A stretch of 9,130 nt of DNA from Hymenobacter sp. (GCA_025362615.1 JANYFQ010000422.1:1-9130); one strand, 5' to 3'. Counted from the first letter of the stretch, positions 1 to 6,227 are shown. A program made the numbers and translations. The notes: a model not told the origin generated them from the sequence alone.

Positions 1-583
1 CCCGGTGGTACTTGCGCTGGCTTTCAAACGCAAACGCGTCCTGCTCCTCGCGGGTGATGCCGTACTGTTTGGCCACGTTTTCGGCCGTTTGGCCCATCGA
101 AAACGGGTGGTGCATTTTGCTGAGTTTGGGGTTGACGAAGCGCCAGCCCAGCGTGGTGTCGTGGGCCGTGAAGTCGCGGGCAAACGCCGTTTCCGACTTC
201 GCCAGCGCAAACGGGGCGCGGGTCATGCTCTCGGCCCCGCCGGCCAGGTACACGTCGCCCTCGCCGCAGCGAATGGCCCGGCTGGCATCCACGATGGCCT
301 GCAAGCCCGACGCGCACAGCCGATTAACGGTCGTGCCGGGCACCGTGATGGGCAGGCCGGCCAGCAGCGCCGCCATGCGGGCCACGTTGCGATTGTCTTC
401 GCCGGCTTGGTTGGCGGCCCCCATTATCACGTCTTCGACGGCGTTTTTATCGACGGCCGGGTTGCGGCGCAGCAGCTCGCGCAGCACGTGGGCGGCCAGG
501 TCGTCGGGGCGGACGCTGCTCAGAGCGCCGCCGAACTTTCCAATCGGGGTCCGCACCGCGTCCACGATATAGGCATTGGGCAT
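1..583 (-). CDS. Thiolase (acetyl-CoA C-acyltransferase), N-terminal part, truncated by window edge
   Basis: Thiolase of the acetyl-CoA acyltransferase family, which cleaves or forms 3-oxoacyl-CoA (beta-oxidation, 3-oxoadipyl-CoA cleavage or acetoacetyl-CoA formation). Reading the minus strand from ATG 583-581 gives 194 codons with no stop up to base 2, about half of a normal thiolase of roughly 390-400 residues. The protein begins MPNAYIVDAVRTPIGKFGGA, a classic thiolase N-terminus. The nucleophilic cysteine is Cys90 in NRLCASGLQAI. GGAESMTRAPF (115-125) and MGQTAENVA (163-171) are conserved thiolase segments. The catalytic C-terminal GHP and second-cysteine motifs lie outside the window, so activity and substrate cannot be judged. 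It is divergent from the DUF4293 gene with about 100 bases between the starts. A 12-base GCGC-TTCG-GCGC hairpin (599-610) lies just upstream on this strand. Family assignment is very safe; the choice among fadA-, pcaF- or atoB-type is open. Confidence 0.95.
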   Translation of the reverse strand, partial: MPNAYIVDAVRTPIGKFGGALSSVRPDDLAAHVLRELLRRNPAVDKNAVEDVIMGAANQAGEDNRNVARMAALLAGLPITVPGTTVNRLCASGLQAIVDASRAIRCGEGDVYLAGGAESMTRAPFALAKSETAFARDFTAHDTTLGWRFVNPKLSKMHHPFSMGQTAENVAKQYGITREEQDAFAFESQRKYHR

Positions 584-621
584 AATAACAAAAAAAGAGC
601 GCCGAAGCGCCGGTTGTGGGC

Positions 622-629
622 TAATTTTG
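622..629 (+). promoter_or_regulatory. Putative Bacteroidota -7 promoter element for the DUF4293 gene
   Basis: TAATTTTG matches all fixed positions of the Bacteroidota primary-sigma -7 consensus TAnnTTTG. It would start transcription near 635 and leave about a 50-base leader before ATG 686. I see no TTTG-type -33 element at the usual distance, so the call rests on the -7 match and its place in a divergent intergenic region. Confidence 0.45.
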
Positions 630-685
630 ACACCCGCGCCCGCCGGCAATGCGTCGGCGCGGCTTCGTTCAATCAGACAACAAAG

Positions 686-1159
686 ATGATACAAAGAATC
701 CAAAGCGTGTTTTTGGCCCTGCTGGCGCTGGCCATGGGCAGCGTCCTTTTCCTGCCCCTGTGGCACAAGATAGACGGCCTCACCCAGCAGGAATTAACGC
801 TCGGGGCTTTCGGCTTCGCCGCGAAGGGCCTTGAGCTGCCCACCACACTGGGGCCGGTCTGGCTGATTGGCGTACTGGCCGGCGCATCGGCTGCCGTGGC
901 CCTGGCCGAGATTTTTCAGTTCCGCAACCGCACCCGGCAGCAAGTGCTGGGGCAGCTCAACCTGTTGCTCATCACGGCCACGCTGGGGGCCATGTTTTAC
1001 TTCTCCAGCAAGGGCGAACAGGCCCTGAATGTGAAGCTGGAAGGGCAGTTTCTGACGGGCTTTTATTTGCCTACCCTGGCGCTGCTGCTCAACCTGCTGG
1101 CCAGCCGCTTCATCCGGCGCGACGAGCAGTTGGTGCGGAGCATGGACCGCTTGCGGTAG
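686..1159 (+). CDS. DUF4293 family four-helix integral membrane protein
   Basis: 157-residue membrane protein of the Bacteroidota-specific DUF4293 family; its function is unknown. The start is set at ATG 686 because the protein then begins MIQRIQSVFLALLALAMG, the usual family N-terminus. The open frame runs far upstream only by chance, through the antisense of the thiolase gene. Four hydrophobic segments are visible at about residues 5-26, 57-78, 88-106 and 124-142. Charged family signatures are FRNRTRQQ (79-86) between helices 2 and 3, and a basic tail RFIRRDEQLVRSMDRLR (141-157), probably cytoplasmic. A good -7 promoter match sits about 60 bases upstream. Its last 50 bases overlap the 3' end of the convergent DoxX-like gene. 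Identification by the N-terminus and tail is confident. Confidence 0.9.
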   Translation: MIQRIQSVFLALLALAMGSVLFLPLWHKIDGLTQQELTLGAFGFAAKGLELPTTLGPVWLIGVLAGASAAVALAEIFQFRNRTRQQVLGQLNLLLITATLGAMFYFSSKGEQALNVKLEGQFLTGFYLPTLALLLNLLASRFIRRDEQLVRSMDRLR

Positions 1160-1535
1160 CCCGCCGATTCAAAGCAATTTGCCAAACCCACCACAGCAGC
1201 GGTAACTGCAAGGGCAGCCGCGCCCAAGCCACCCAGCCCGGCACCCCGAGTTGCGCGTGGGCCAGGGCCATGTAAATGTTGGCCGGAAACACCGCTACCA
1301 GCAGCGCCAGCAGGCCCCAGCCGGCCCAGCGCCGCGTGGGCGGCCACAGCAGGCCCAGGCCGCCGGCAATTTCGGCCGCCCCGCTCAGGTACACCAGCAG
1401 CAGCGGCGCAGGCAGCCCCGGCGGCATGATGCGGAGGTAGCCCGCCGGCCGCACGAAGTGCCACACGCCGGCCGCCACAAAGAGCAGCGCCAGCAGCAGG
1501 CGGGAAAACGAAGTACGGGTCAGGTTGAAATTCAA
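1110..1535 (-). CDS. DoxX-like family membrane protein (TTG start)
   Basis: 141-residue, four-helix membrane protein of the DoxX/DoxD-like type. Relatives take part in quinone-linked or redox processes, but this subgroup has no firm function. Diagnostic segments are GVWHFVRPAGYLRIMPPGLP (23-42), VYLSGAAEIAGGLGLL (48-63) and LLVAVFPANIYMAL (78-91). Hydrophobic stretches lie at about 10-26, 43-63, 71-90 and 104-121. The start is TTG at 1535-1533: an in-frame TAA lies four codons upstream, and no ATG or GTG occurs before the first helix is under way. A weak -7 candidate (minus strand AAGCTTTG, 1565-1572) would give a leader of about 24 bases. The C-terminal 20 or so residues, polar and rich in R, A and S, do not look conserved. 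They extend over the end of the convergent DUF4293 gene. Confidence 0.87.
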   Translation of the reverse strand: MNFNLTRTSFSRLLLALLFVAAGVWHFVRPAGYLRIMPPGLPAPLLLVYLSGAAEIAGGLGLLWPPTRRWAGWGLLALLVAVFPANIYMALAHAQLGVPGWVAWARLPLQLPLLWWVWQIALNRRATASGPCSAPTARRAG

Positions 1536-1580
1536 AGTGAAGGCCGGTTACGGGAGTAAATACGCAAAGCTTGACTTAAA

Positions 1581-1759
1581 TAACTGACGTTACGCGGTTG
1601 GCGCGGGGCTTTGCCCCGTGACCAAAGTGCTGCGGGTTTTCGACCCGCACCCCAGGCCGAAATCGTTGCCACGAACCGTTCAACGATTGCCGGCCGAAAG
1701 CCTGCGGCACTTCGGCACGGGGCGCAGCCCCGCGCCGAAGTGCCGCGTGACATCGGTTA
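1581..1759. repeat. MITE- or BIME-like imperfect inverted-repeat element (two head-to-head arms)
   Basis: The two ends are inverted copies: left AACTGACGTTACGCGG (1582-1597) and right, read on the minus strand, AACCGATGTCACGCGG (1758-1743), matching at 13 of 16 positions. Four hairpins are nested inside. (a) 1602-1609 with 1613-1620, 8 bp including one G-T, loop TTT. (b) GCGGGT (1632-1637) with ACCCGC (1643-1648). (c) AATCGTTG (1661-1668) with CAACGATT (1681-1688), 8 bp perfect. (d) 1704-1723 with 1727-1746, 19 of 20 pairs with a 3-base loop. It fills most of the gap between the DoxX-like start and the metallopeptidase stop, 23 bases past that stop, so it could act as a transcript end or mRNA-stabilising structure. 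TTAAA occurs at 1576-1580 and 1757-1761, but the second copy overlaps the right arm, so a target duplication is doubtful. No coding capacity is supported. Confidence 0.8.
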
Positions 1760-1782
1760 AACAATTTCCTGGTAGCCAGCCG

Positions 1783-2508
1783 CTACTGCGGCAACTTCTG
1801 CAACACCGCCTTCCACTGCTGCCAATCAGGCAACAGTTTCGTTTGCAGCGCATAAAACCGCGCCGAGTGGTCGGGCACCAGCAGGTGGCAGCACTCGTGC
1901 AGCAGCACGTAGTCGAGGCAGCCGGGGGCGGCGCGTACCAGCTCGGGCGAGAGGCGGATGCGGCCCGTGCGCGGGGTGCAACTGCCCCAGCGCGTCCGCA
2001 TGGCCCGCATCAACAGCGTTGGTTGGGCCAGGCCGAACTCGGCGAACCTGGGCCACACCCGCGCCAGGCTGGCGGCAAAGTGCGCCGGGGCCTGGGCCGC
2101 GTACCAGCCGTGCAGCAGGGTTTCGGCCTGGGCCGGGGTGGGCGGGGCGGGGGCCAAAACGACGAGTTTGCCCGCCGCACAATCGCAGGCTACGGCCACG
2201 GCTGGGCTATCGGCGTGGTATAGTTTAAGTGGTTGTCCTTGAAAATAATGCAAACTACCGGACTCGTAGCTGCGGTTACTTGGCGGGGCTGCCGCAGCAC
2301 GTTGGCGGAAGGCTGTTTGGTGGCCCACAATCCAGTCGGCTTTTTTGAGGACTTGCTGCGCTACCCAGGCCCGCGAAGTGCCGGCCGGGGCCGCCACGCG
2401 CACCGAGCCATCGGGCCGCACCTGGAAGCCGATGCTGCGCCGCGCCCGAAACGCGAGCTGGTAGGCGATGACGTGAGAACCGTAGGCAAGGGTTTCGAGG
2501 GTGGGCAT
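1783..2508 (-). CDS. YgjP-like (DUF45 / M48-type) zinc metallopeptidase
   Basis: 241-residue soluble protein of the YgjP/DUF45 family, predicted zinc-dependent metallopeptidases related to the SprT/WLM group; the physiological substrate is unknown. The zinc motif HExxH is present as HECCH (204-208) within LDYVLLHECCHLLVPDHSARFY. His214 in DHS is the expected third ligand, at the spacing typical of the family. The upstream family signature RTRWGSC is at 171-177. The N-terminal part (about 10-100) is the beta-rich lead-in seen in YgjP proteins. No signal peptide or membrane segment is visible, so it is probably cytoplasmic. ATG 2508-2506 is the natural start (MPTLETLAYGSHVIAY). GACCTTTG on the minus strand (2524-2517) resembles a -7 box but would leave an almost leaderless mRNA. 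Its upstream region abuts the 2540-2680 palindrome and its 3' end abuts the 1581-1759 element. Confidence 0.92.
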   Translation of the reverse strand: MPTLETLAYGSHVIAYQLAFRARRSIGFQVRPDGSVRVAAPAGTSRAWVAQQVLKKADWIVGHQTAFRQRAAAAPPSNRSYESGSLHYFQGQPLKLYHADSPAVAVACDCAAGKLVVLAPAPPTPAQAETLLHGWYAAQAPAHFAASLARVWPRFAEFGLAQPTLLMRAMRTRWGSCTPRTGRIRLSPELVRAAPGCLDYVLLHECCHLLVPDHSARFYALQTKLLPDWQQWKAVLQKLPQ

Positions 2509-2539
2509 GAGGTCCGCAAAGGTCGGGCAGCGCGGCCCA

Positions 2540-2680
2540 GAACCAGTACCGCGAAGCTCCCGCTTCGCCTCGCGCAGGCTGCCTCAGAAAACAAGGAATG
2601 AAGAATGAGGGATTTACAGATGACCCCAATTCCTCCTTGTTCTGGCGCGAAGCGAAGCAGGAGCTGCGCGGTACAGGTTC
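2540..2680. repeat. 141-base imperfect palindromic intergenic element
   Basis: The arms at 2540-2575 and 2645-2680 are inverted copies, matching at 32 of 36 positions. Their outer parts read GAACCAGTACCGCGAAG on one side and GAACCTGTACCGCGCAG on the reverse complement of the other. The complementarity continues inward less perfectly: CAGAAAACAAGGA (2585-2597) against CCAGAACAAGGA on the opposite strand (2644-2633). The central 60 or so bases are AT-richer, with AATGAAGAATGAGGG at 2597-2611. It lies in the 5' region of the metallopeptidase gene. The long near-symmetric arms and lack of an open frame fit a miniature inverted-repeat element or an extended hairpin. No clear flanking direct repeat is seen. 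Confidence 0.7.
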
Positions 2681-2859
2681 AATGCTACAAGCGGTTCAAA
2701 TCTCAGTCTTCGAGGTAGGTTTACGCGTTGCTGGTCGTCGGCGCTGATGAGCTGCGGCTCCGTCAGCGCCCGCGCTTGCCCCGCCAACCCGGCGGCAACC
2801 AAGCCGACAACCCAGGCCAGCCGGAGCCGTCAAAACCGAAAAAGAAGCAGTGAAATCAT
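2614..2859 (-). pseudogene. Possible broken small secreted-protein gene with in-frame TGA
   Basis: From ATG 2859-2857 the minus strand reads MISLLLFRF, then TGA at 2832-2830, then in the same frame RLRLAWVVGLVAAGLAGQARA, LTEPQLISADDQQRVNLP and on to a stop at 2616-2614. The part after the stop looks like a signal peptide: arginines, a hydrophobic core and an AxA-type cleavage site. A single nonsense change would join it to the ATG. From about codon 60 the frame enters the 2540-2680 palindrome, so any original C-terminus may be lost. I do not recognise the family. The alternative is a chance frame in GC-rich DNA, which is at least as likely. Confidence 0.22.
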
Positions 2860-2997
2860 CCTGCAAAGCCAGCCACCCGCGCCGGGGGGGCATAATCCGG
2901 GGCAGCCCTTGTTTTTTGCTTGCCAATATATCCGTACCAACCCGGATTTGAAGCCGATGAAGCCAGCAGAAGCGGGGCCGAAATGCCGCGCGGTTGC
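2681..2997. other. Intergenic stretch with no supported intact gene
   Basis: The stretch between the 2540-2680 palindrome and the promoter of the PorV-like gene holds no convincing intact coding region on either strand. Longer open frames crossing it are arginine- and alanine-rich and lack start signals or family motifs. The only items noted are the broken minus-strand frame (2614-2859), an AT-richer patch around 2909-2936 with ATATAT, and a run of seven G at 2884-2890. Confidence 0.5.
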
Positions 2998-3005
2998 TAT
3001 CTTTC
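2998..3005 (+). promoter_or_regulatory. Putative -7 promoter element for the PorV-like / HhH operon
   Basis: TATCTTTC matches TAnnTTTG except at the last base. It lies about 34 bases upstream of ATG 3039, predicting a leader of roughly 28 bases. No TTTG is seen at -33. Its position directly before the first gene of the pair supports the call. Confidence 0.4.
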
Positions 3006-3038
3006 GCCGGGGTTACCATTCGTGGCCTTAACCTGCTT

Positions 3039-3995
3039 ATGATGCAACGCTTACCCGGTTTCAAGAAGACGTTTTGGGCGCTGGTTGGGGGCTTGGTCGT
3101 AATCGTGGCGATGCCGGGCACTGCCTGCGCCCAGGCCAACGGCCCCGGCACCCGCGGGGCCCGCGCCGCCGCCCTCGGCAACGCCGCCGTGGCCCTGGCC
3201 GGGGCCGACGTGTGGGCCGGCACCGCCAACCCCGCCGCCCTCGGCGACCTCAGCCGCCCGTCGGTGGGCTTTTACGCCGAAAACCGCTACTTCTCGGCCG
3301 CCCTCAACGTGGCGGCGCTGGCCGTGGCCTTGCCGCTGGGCGCTCCTCCCTCAACAGTCGCAGTTGGGCCGCTTGATGCCGGTGCCGCCCCGGCCGCGCC
3401 CGCCAATGCGGCCGCCGTGCAGGCCGCGCTGCCCCGCTACGGCACGGTGGCCTTTGAAGCGCAGCGCTACGGCGGCAGCCTCTACAACGAAACGCGGGTA
3501 GGCGCGGCCTACGGCTACCGGCTGGGCCAAATCAGCGTGGGGGCGCGGCTCGACGCGCTGCAAATCAGCATCGAAGGCTTGGGCAGCCGCCGGGTTCTGC
3601 TAGGCTCGCTGGGCGGGCAGGCCGAGCTGGTGCCGGGCCGCCTCACCTGCGGCGCCTACCTCTACAACCTCAACCAGGCCCGCGTGGCCAGCTACCAGAA
3701 CGAGCGGGTGCCCACCATCCTCAAAGCCGGCCTGGCCTACCGGCCTTCCGGGCAGGTGCTGCTGGCCATCGAAACCGAGAAAGACGTGGAGCGCGATGCT
3801 AATTTCAAGGCCGGGCTGGAGTACCGGCCCGTGCCGCTGCTGGCCGCCCGCCTCGGCCTGGCCACGCTCAGCGAGCAAGTCAGCACCGGTGTGGGGCTGC
3901 GCTTCGCCGATTTTGGGCTCGATTACGCGGCGGCGTTTCAGTCGGCGCTGGGCTTCAGCCAGCACCTGAGCGTGACGCTTCTTTTGAAGAAATGA
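3039..3995 (+). CDS. PorV/UPF0164-like predicted outer-membrane beta-barrel protein
   Basis: 318-residue exported protein, probably an outer-membrane beta-barrel resembling the PorV/PorQ/UPF0164 group; the exact role is unknown. ATG 3039 (or the adjacent ATG 3042) is chosen because it gives a signal peptide: KK at 9-10, hydrophobic core 12-25, cleavage near Ala31/Gln32 (GTACAQ). The mature N-terminus GTRGARAAALGNAAVALAGA (37-56), followed by NPAAL (64-68), is the hallmark of these barrels, which have a conserved NPA turn. Alternating strands follow, ending in GLEYRPVPLLAARLGLA (259-275) and GVGLRFADFGLDYAAAF (284-300). An Ala/Pro-rich low-complexity loop at about 101-130 looks like a lineage-specific insertion. 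The C-terminus is LLLKK rather than the aromatic end of classic barrels. It is followed after 34 bases by the helix-hairpin-helix gene, so the two are probably co-transcribed. Confidence 0.72.
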   Translation: MMQRLPGFKKTFWALVGGLVVIVAMPGTACAQANGPGTRGARAAALGNAAVALAGADVWAGTANPAALGDLSRPSVGFYAENRYFSAALNVAALAVALPLGAPPSTVAVGPLDAGAAPAAPANAAAVQAALPRYGTVAFEAQRYGGSLYNETRVGAAYGYRLGQISVGARLDALQISIEGLGSRRVLLGSLGGQAELVPGRLTCGAYLYNLNQARVASYQNERVPTILKAGLAYRPSGQVLLAIETEKDVERDANFKAGLEYRPVPLLAARLGLATLSEQVSTGVGLRFADFGLDYAAAFQSALGFSQHLSVTLLLKK

Positions 3996-4010
3996 GGAAT
4001 GAGGCGTTTT

Positions 4011-4018
4011 TAGTTTTG
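4011..4018 (+). promoter_or_regulatory. Putative internal -7 promoter element before the HhH gene
   Basis: TAGTTTTG fits TAnnTTTG fully, with TTTG at 3983-3986, 24 bases upstream (longer than the usual spacing of about 19-21). Initiation near 4024 would make ATG 4030 nearly leaderless, but would give a leader of about 90 bases carrying a hairpin if GTG 4114 is the true start. Confidence 0.35.
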
Positions 4019-4029
4019 ATTTTCAGACG

Positions 4030-6225
4030 ATGAAAGTTTTTTATCTAAATGACGTGGGCCCGTTAAAACGGGCTGCCGGGGCGCACATTGCGGCGCTTGC
4101 GGCACGGCGTGGGGTGGGCTTGCGCCTGTTTTTTCTATTCTTCATTCTCAACTCCTCATTCCTCATCAGCGAAGCGCAAGACTACCAGCGCCGCCCGCCC
4201 GACCTCGACCGCCTCACGCAGGAGCTGTTTGCCGAAATCCAGTCCGACGATGTACCGTTCGAGGACCTCTACGAAACGCTGCTGCAATACTACCAGACGC
4301 CCCTCAACCTTAACACCGCCAACCGCGAGGATTTGCGGGCCTTGCTCCTGCTCTCCGAAAACCAGATTTCGACCCTGCTCAAACACCGCGAACAGCACGG
4401 CGACTTGCTGAGCGTGTACGAGTTGCAGGCCGTGGCGGGCTACGATTTGCGAACCATCTACCGCATCCTGCCCTTCGTAACCGTCCAGAGCCTCGACCCC
4501 AACGCCGTGCGCGGCAACCTCTGGCAACGCATCAAGCACGAAGATAATAACGCTTTGTTTCTGCGCTATGAGCGGGTGCTGCAAACCCGGCAAGGCTACA
4601 CCGCGCCCACGCTTTACCAGGGCCAGCCCACCACCCGCTACCTGGGCTCGCCCGACAAGGTGGTGCTGCGCTTTCGCAGCAGCCACACCAAGGATTTCAG
4701 CGTTGGCTTCACGGCCGAAAAGGATGCGGGCGAGCCGCTGACGTACGATGCCGGACGCGGGCAGTTCGGGGCCGATTACGTGTCGGCGCATTTGGTGGTG
4801 CAGGAGCGCGGGCGGCTTAAAACGCTGGCTTTGGGCGACTACCAGCTGCAATTTGGGCAGGGGCTGCTGCTCTCGTCGGGCTTTGGGGTGGGCAAGGGAG
4901 CCGAAACCATTACGACGCTGCGGCGCTCGTCGGTGGGCATCCGGGCGTACTCGTCGCTGCTCGAAAACACGTTTTTTCGGGGCGCGGCGGCCACCTACCA
5001 AGTGGCCCCGCGCTGGCTGGCCACGGGCTTTGCCTCGCACAAAAACGTGGATGCCAACCTGCAGCAAAGCACCGACTCGCTGGCCGAATTTGACGAGTTT
5101 ACCTCGGGCTTGCTCTACACCGGTTTTCACCGCACGGCCTCCGAAATCAACAACCGCCACCGCCTGGCCGAAACCGTGAGCGGCGGCCACCTGGGCTACA
5201 CCAGCCGCAGCGGCGACCTCAGCCTCGGGGCGCTGGCCGTGGCCACGCACTACGGCACCCCACTCCTCAAACGCCCCGAGCCTTACAACCGCTACGAATT
5301 CAGTGGGAAAGACAACCTGGCCCTGGGCCTGCACTACAGCTACGTGTGGCGCAACCTGCTGCTTTTCGGCGAAACCGCCCGCACTTCCGGCGGTGGCCTG
5401 GGCAGCACCAACGGCCTGCTCGCTGCCCTCGGCCCCACCGTGGATGCGGCCGTGCTCGTCCGGCATTACGACGCTGATTTTCATACGCTTTACGGCAATG
5501 CTTTTTCGGAAAACACCCGCAACATCAACGAAACCGGCGTGTATTTCGGCCTCAAAGTGCGGCCGGTGCCGCGCTGGGAAATAGCGGCTTACTACGACCA
5601 GTACCGCTTTCCGTGGCTGCGCTACCGCACCGCCGCCCCCACCGATGGTCACGATGCCTTGCTGCGGCTGTCGTTCGCGCCCACCAAAACCAGCATCCTT
5701 TACGCCCAATTCCGGCAGCGCCTCAAACCCCGCGACCTCCCCACCGACGTGGCCCGCCCCGTGCCGCTGCCCGGCGACTTGCTCCGCCAAAGTATGCTGC
5801 TCTACCTCAGCACCCAGCCCACGCCCGCCCTCGAATTTCGGACCCGCCTGCAAGCCTCGCGCCTGCGCCTCGACGACGGCCAGCCCTGGCGGGCGGGCTA
5901 CGTGCTGGCCCAGGACGTGGGCGTACAGGCCAGCCGCTACCTCAAGCTAAGCGCCCGCTACGCCCTCTTCGACGCCGACGACTACGACTCGCGCCAGTAC
6001 GTCTTCGAGCAGGACGTGCTACTGGCCGTGTCGGTGCCCGTGCTCTACGGCCAGGGCACCCGCGCCTACGCGCTGGCCGAAATCCGCTGCGCTAAAAACC
6101 TGACCCTCTGGTTGCGCTACGCCGAAACCCGCTACCGCAACCAGCCCACCGTGGGCACGGGCCTGGAAGAAATTCAGGGCCAGACGCGAAGCGAGGTAAA
6201 GGCCCAGGTGCGGTATAAGTTTTAA
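4030..6225 (+). CDS. Exported helix-hairpin-helix protein with large predicted outer-membrane beta-barrel
   Basis: 731 residues from ATG 4030; family known in Bacteroidota as 'helix-hairpin-helix domain-containing protein', function not established. A hydrophobic segment RLFFLFFILNSSFLI (32-46) with SEAQ/DYQ after it looks like a signal peptide with cleavage near residue 50. A start at GTG 4114 (MGLRLFFLFF) would make this a standard signal peptide. The 28 residues before it are coded by hairpin-rich DNA, so the later start deserves preference in a careful model. After a short acidic region (57-85) comes a ComEA-type HhH domain at about 91-150: LNLNTANREDLRALLLLS, then LLSVYELQAVAGYDLRTIYRILPFV. 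The rest (about 165-731) is rich in alternating aromatic/polar strands and ends VKAQVRYKF, an aromatic C-terminus typical of outer-membrane barrels. It lies 34 bases after the PorV-like gene. The fold of the barrel is inferred. Confidence 0.85.
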   Translation: MKVFYLNDVGPLKRAAGAHIAALAARRGVGLRLFFLFFILNSSFLISEAQDYQRRPPDLDRLTQELFAEIQSDDVPFEDLYETLLQYYQTPLNLNTANREDLRALLLLSENQISTLLKHREQHGDLLSVYELQAVAGYDLRTIYRILPFVTVQSLDPNAVRGNLWQRIKHEDNNALFLRYERVLQTRQGYTAPTLYQGQPTTRYLGSPDKVVLRFRSSHTKDFSVGFTAEKDAGEPLTYDAGRGQFGADYVSAHLVVQERGRLKTLALGDYQLQFGQGLLLSSGFGVGKGAETITTLRRSSVGIRAYSSLLENTFFRGAAATYQVAPRWLATGFASHKNVDANLQQSTDSLAEFDEFTSGLLYTGFHRTASEINNRHRLAETVSGGHLGYTSRSGDLSLGALAVATHYGTPLLKRPEPYNRYEFSGKDNLALGLHYSYVWRNLLLFGETARTSGGGLGSTNGLLAALGPTVDAAVLVRHYDADFHTLYGNAFSENTRNINETGVYFGLKVRPVPRWEIAAYYDQYRFPWLRYRTAAPTDGHDALLRLSFAPTKTSILYAQFRQRLKPRDLPTDVARPVPLPGDLLRQSMLLYLSTQPTPALEFRTRLQASRLRLDDGQPWRAGYVLAQDVGVQASRYLKLSARYALFDADDYDSRQYVFEQDVLLAVSVPVLYGQGTRAYALAEIRCAKNLTLWLRYAETRYRNQPTVGTGLEEIQGQTRSEVKAQVRYKF
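4058..4073 (+). repeat. Perfect hairpin inside the 5' end of the HhH reading frame
   Basis: GCCCGTT (4058-4064) and AACGGGC (4067-4073) form a perfect 7-bp stem around AA. It lies between the two candidate start codons (ATG 4030 and GTG 4114). If the later start is used it is a leader hairpin; otherwise it is coding sequence. Confidence 0.5.
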
Positions 6226-6227
6226 GC

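Noticed and set aside
613..615. TTG as a -33 promoter element for the DUF4293 gene
   Set aside because: It lies only six bases from the -7 match at 622-629, whereas the Bacteroidota promoter needs about 19-21 bases.
5..685. Long N-terminal extension of the DUF4293 reading frame
   Set aside because: The extension runs antisense through the thiolase N-terminus. The real protein starts at ATG 686 with the family's MIQRIQ-type start and a promoter match just before it.
1576..1761. TTAAA direct repeats as a target-site duplication of the palindromic element
   Set aside because: The right TTAAA overlaps the inverted arm, and the two ends are then offset by three bases. A 5-base AT match next to an intergenic element is easily due to chance.
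1618..2223. 201-codon plus-strand open frame over the palindromic element and the metallopeptidase gene
   Set aside because: It crosses the non-coding repeat and is antisense to HECCH-containing coding sequence; its translation is low-complexity with no recognisable domain.
2696..3229. 177-codon minus-strand open frame opposite the start of the PorV-like gene
   Set aside because: It overlaps the signal peptide coding region of a well-supported plus-strand gene and shows only an Arg/Ala/Pro-biased sequence.
4156..5853. 565-codon open frame on the minus strand, antisense to the HhH gene
   Set aside because: It is a shadow of the plus-strand gene in GC-rich DNA. The translation is rich in Gly, Ala, Val, Arg and Gln without any family motif, while the plus strand has a signal peptide, an HhH domain and a barrel-type C-terminus.
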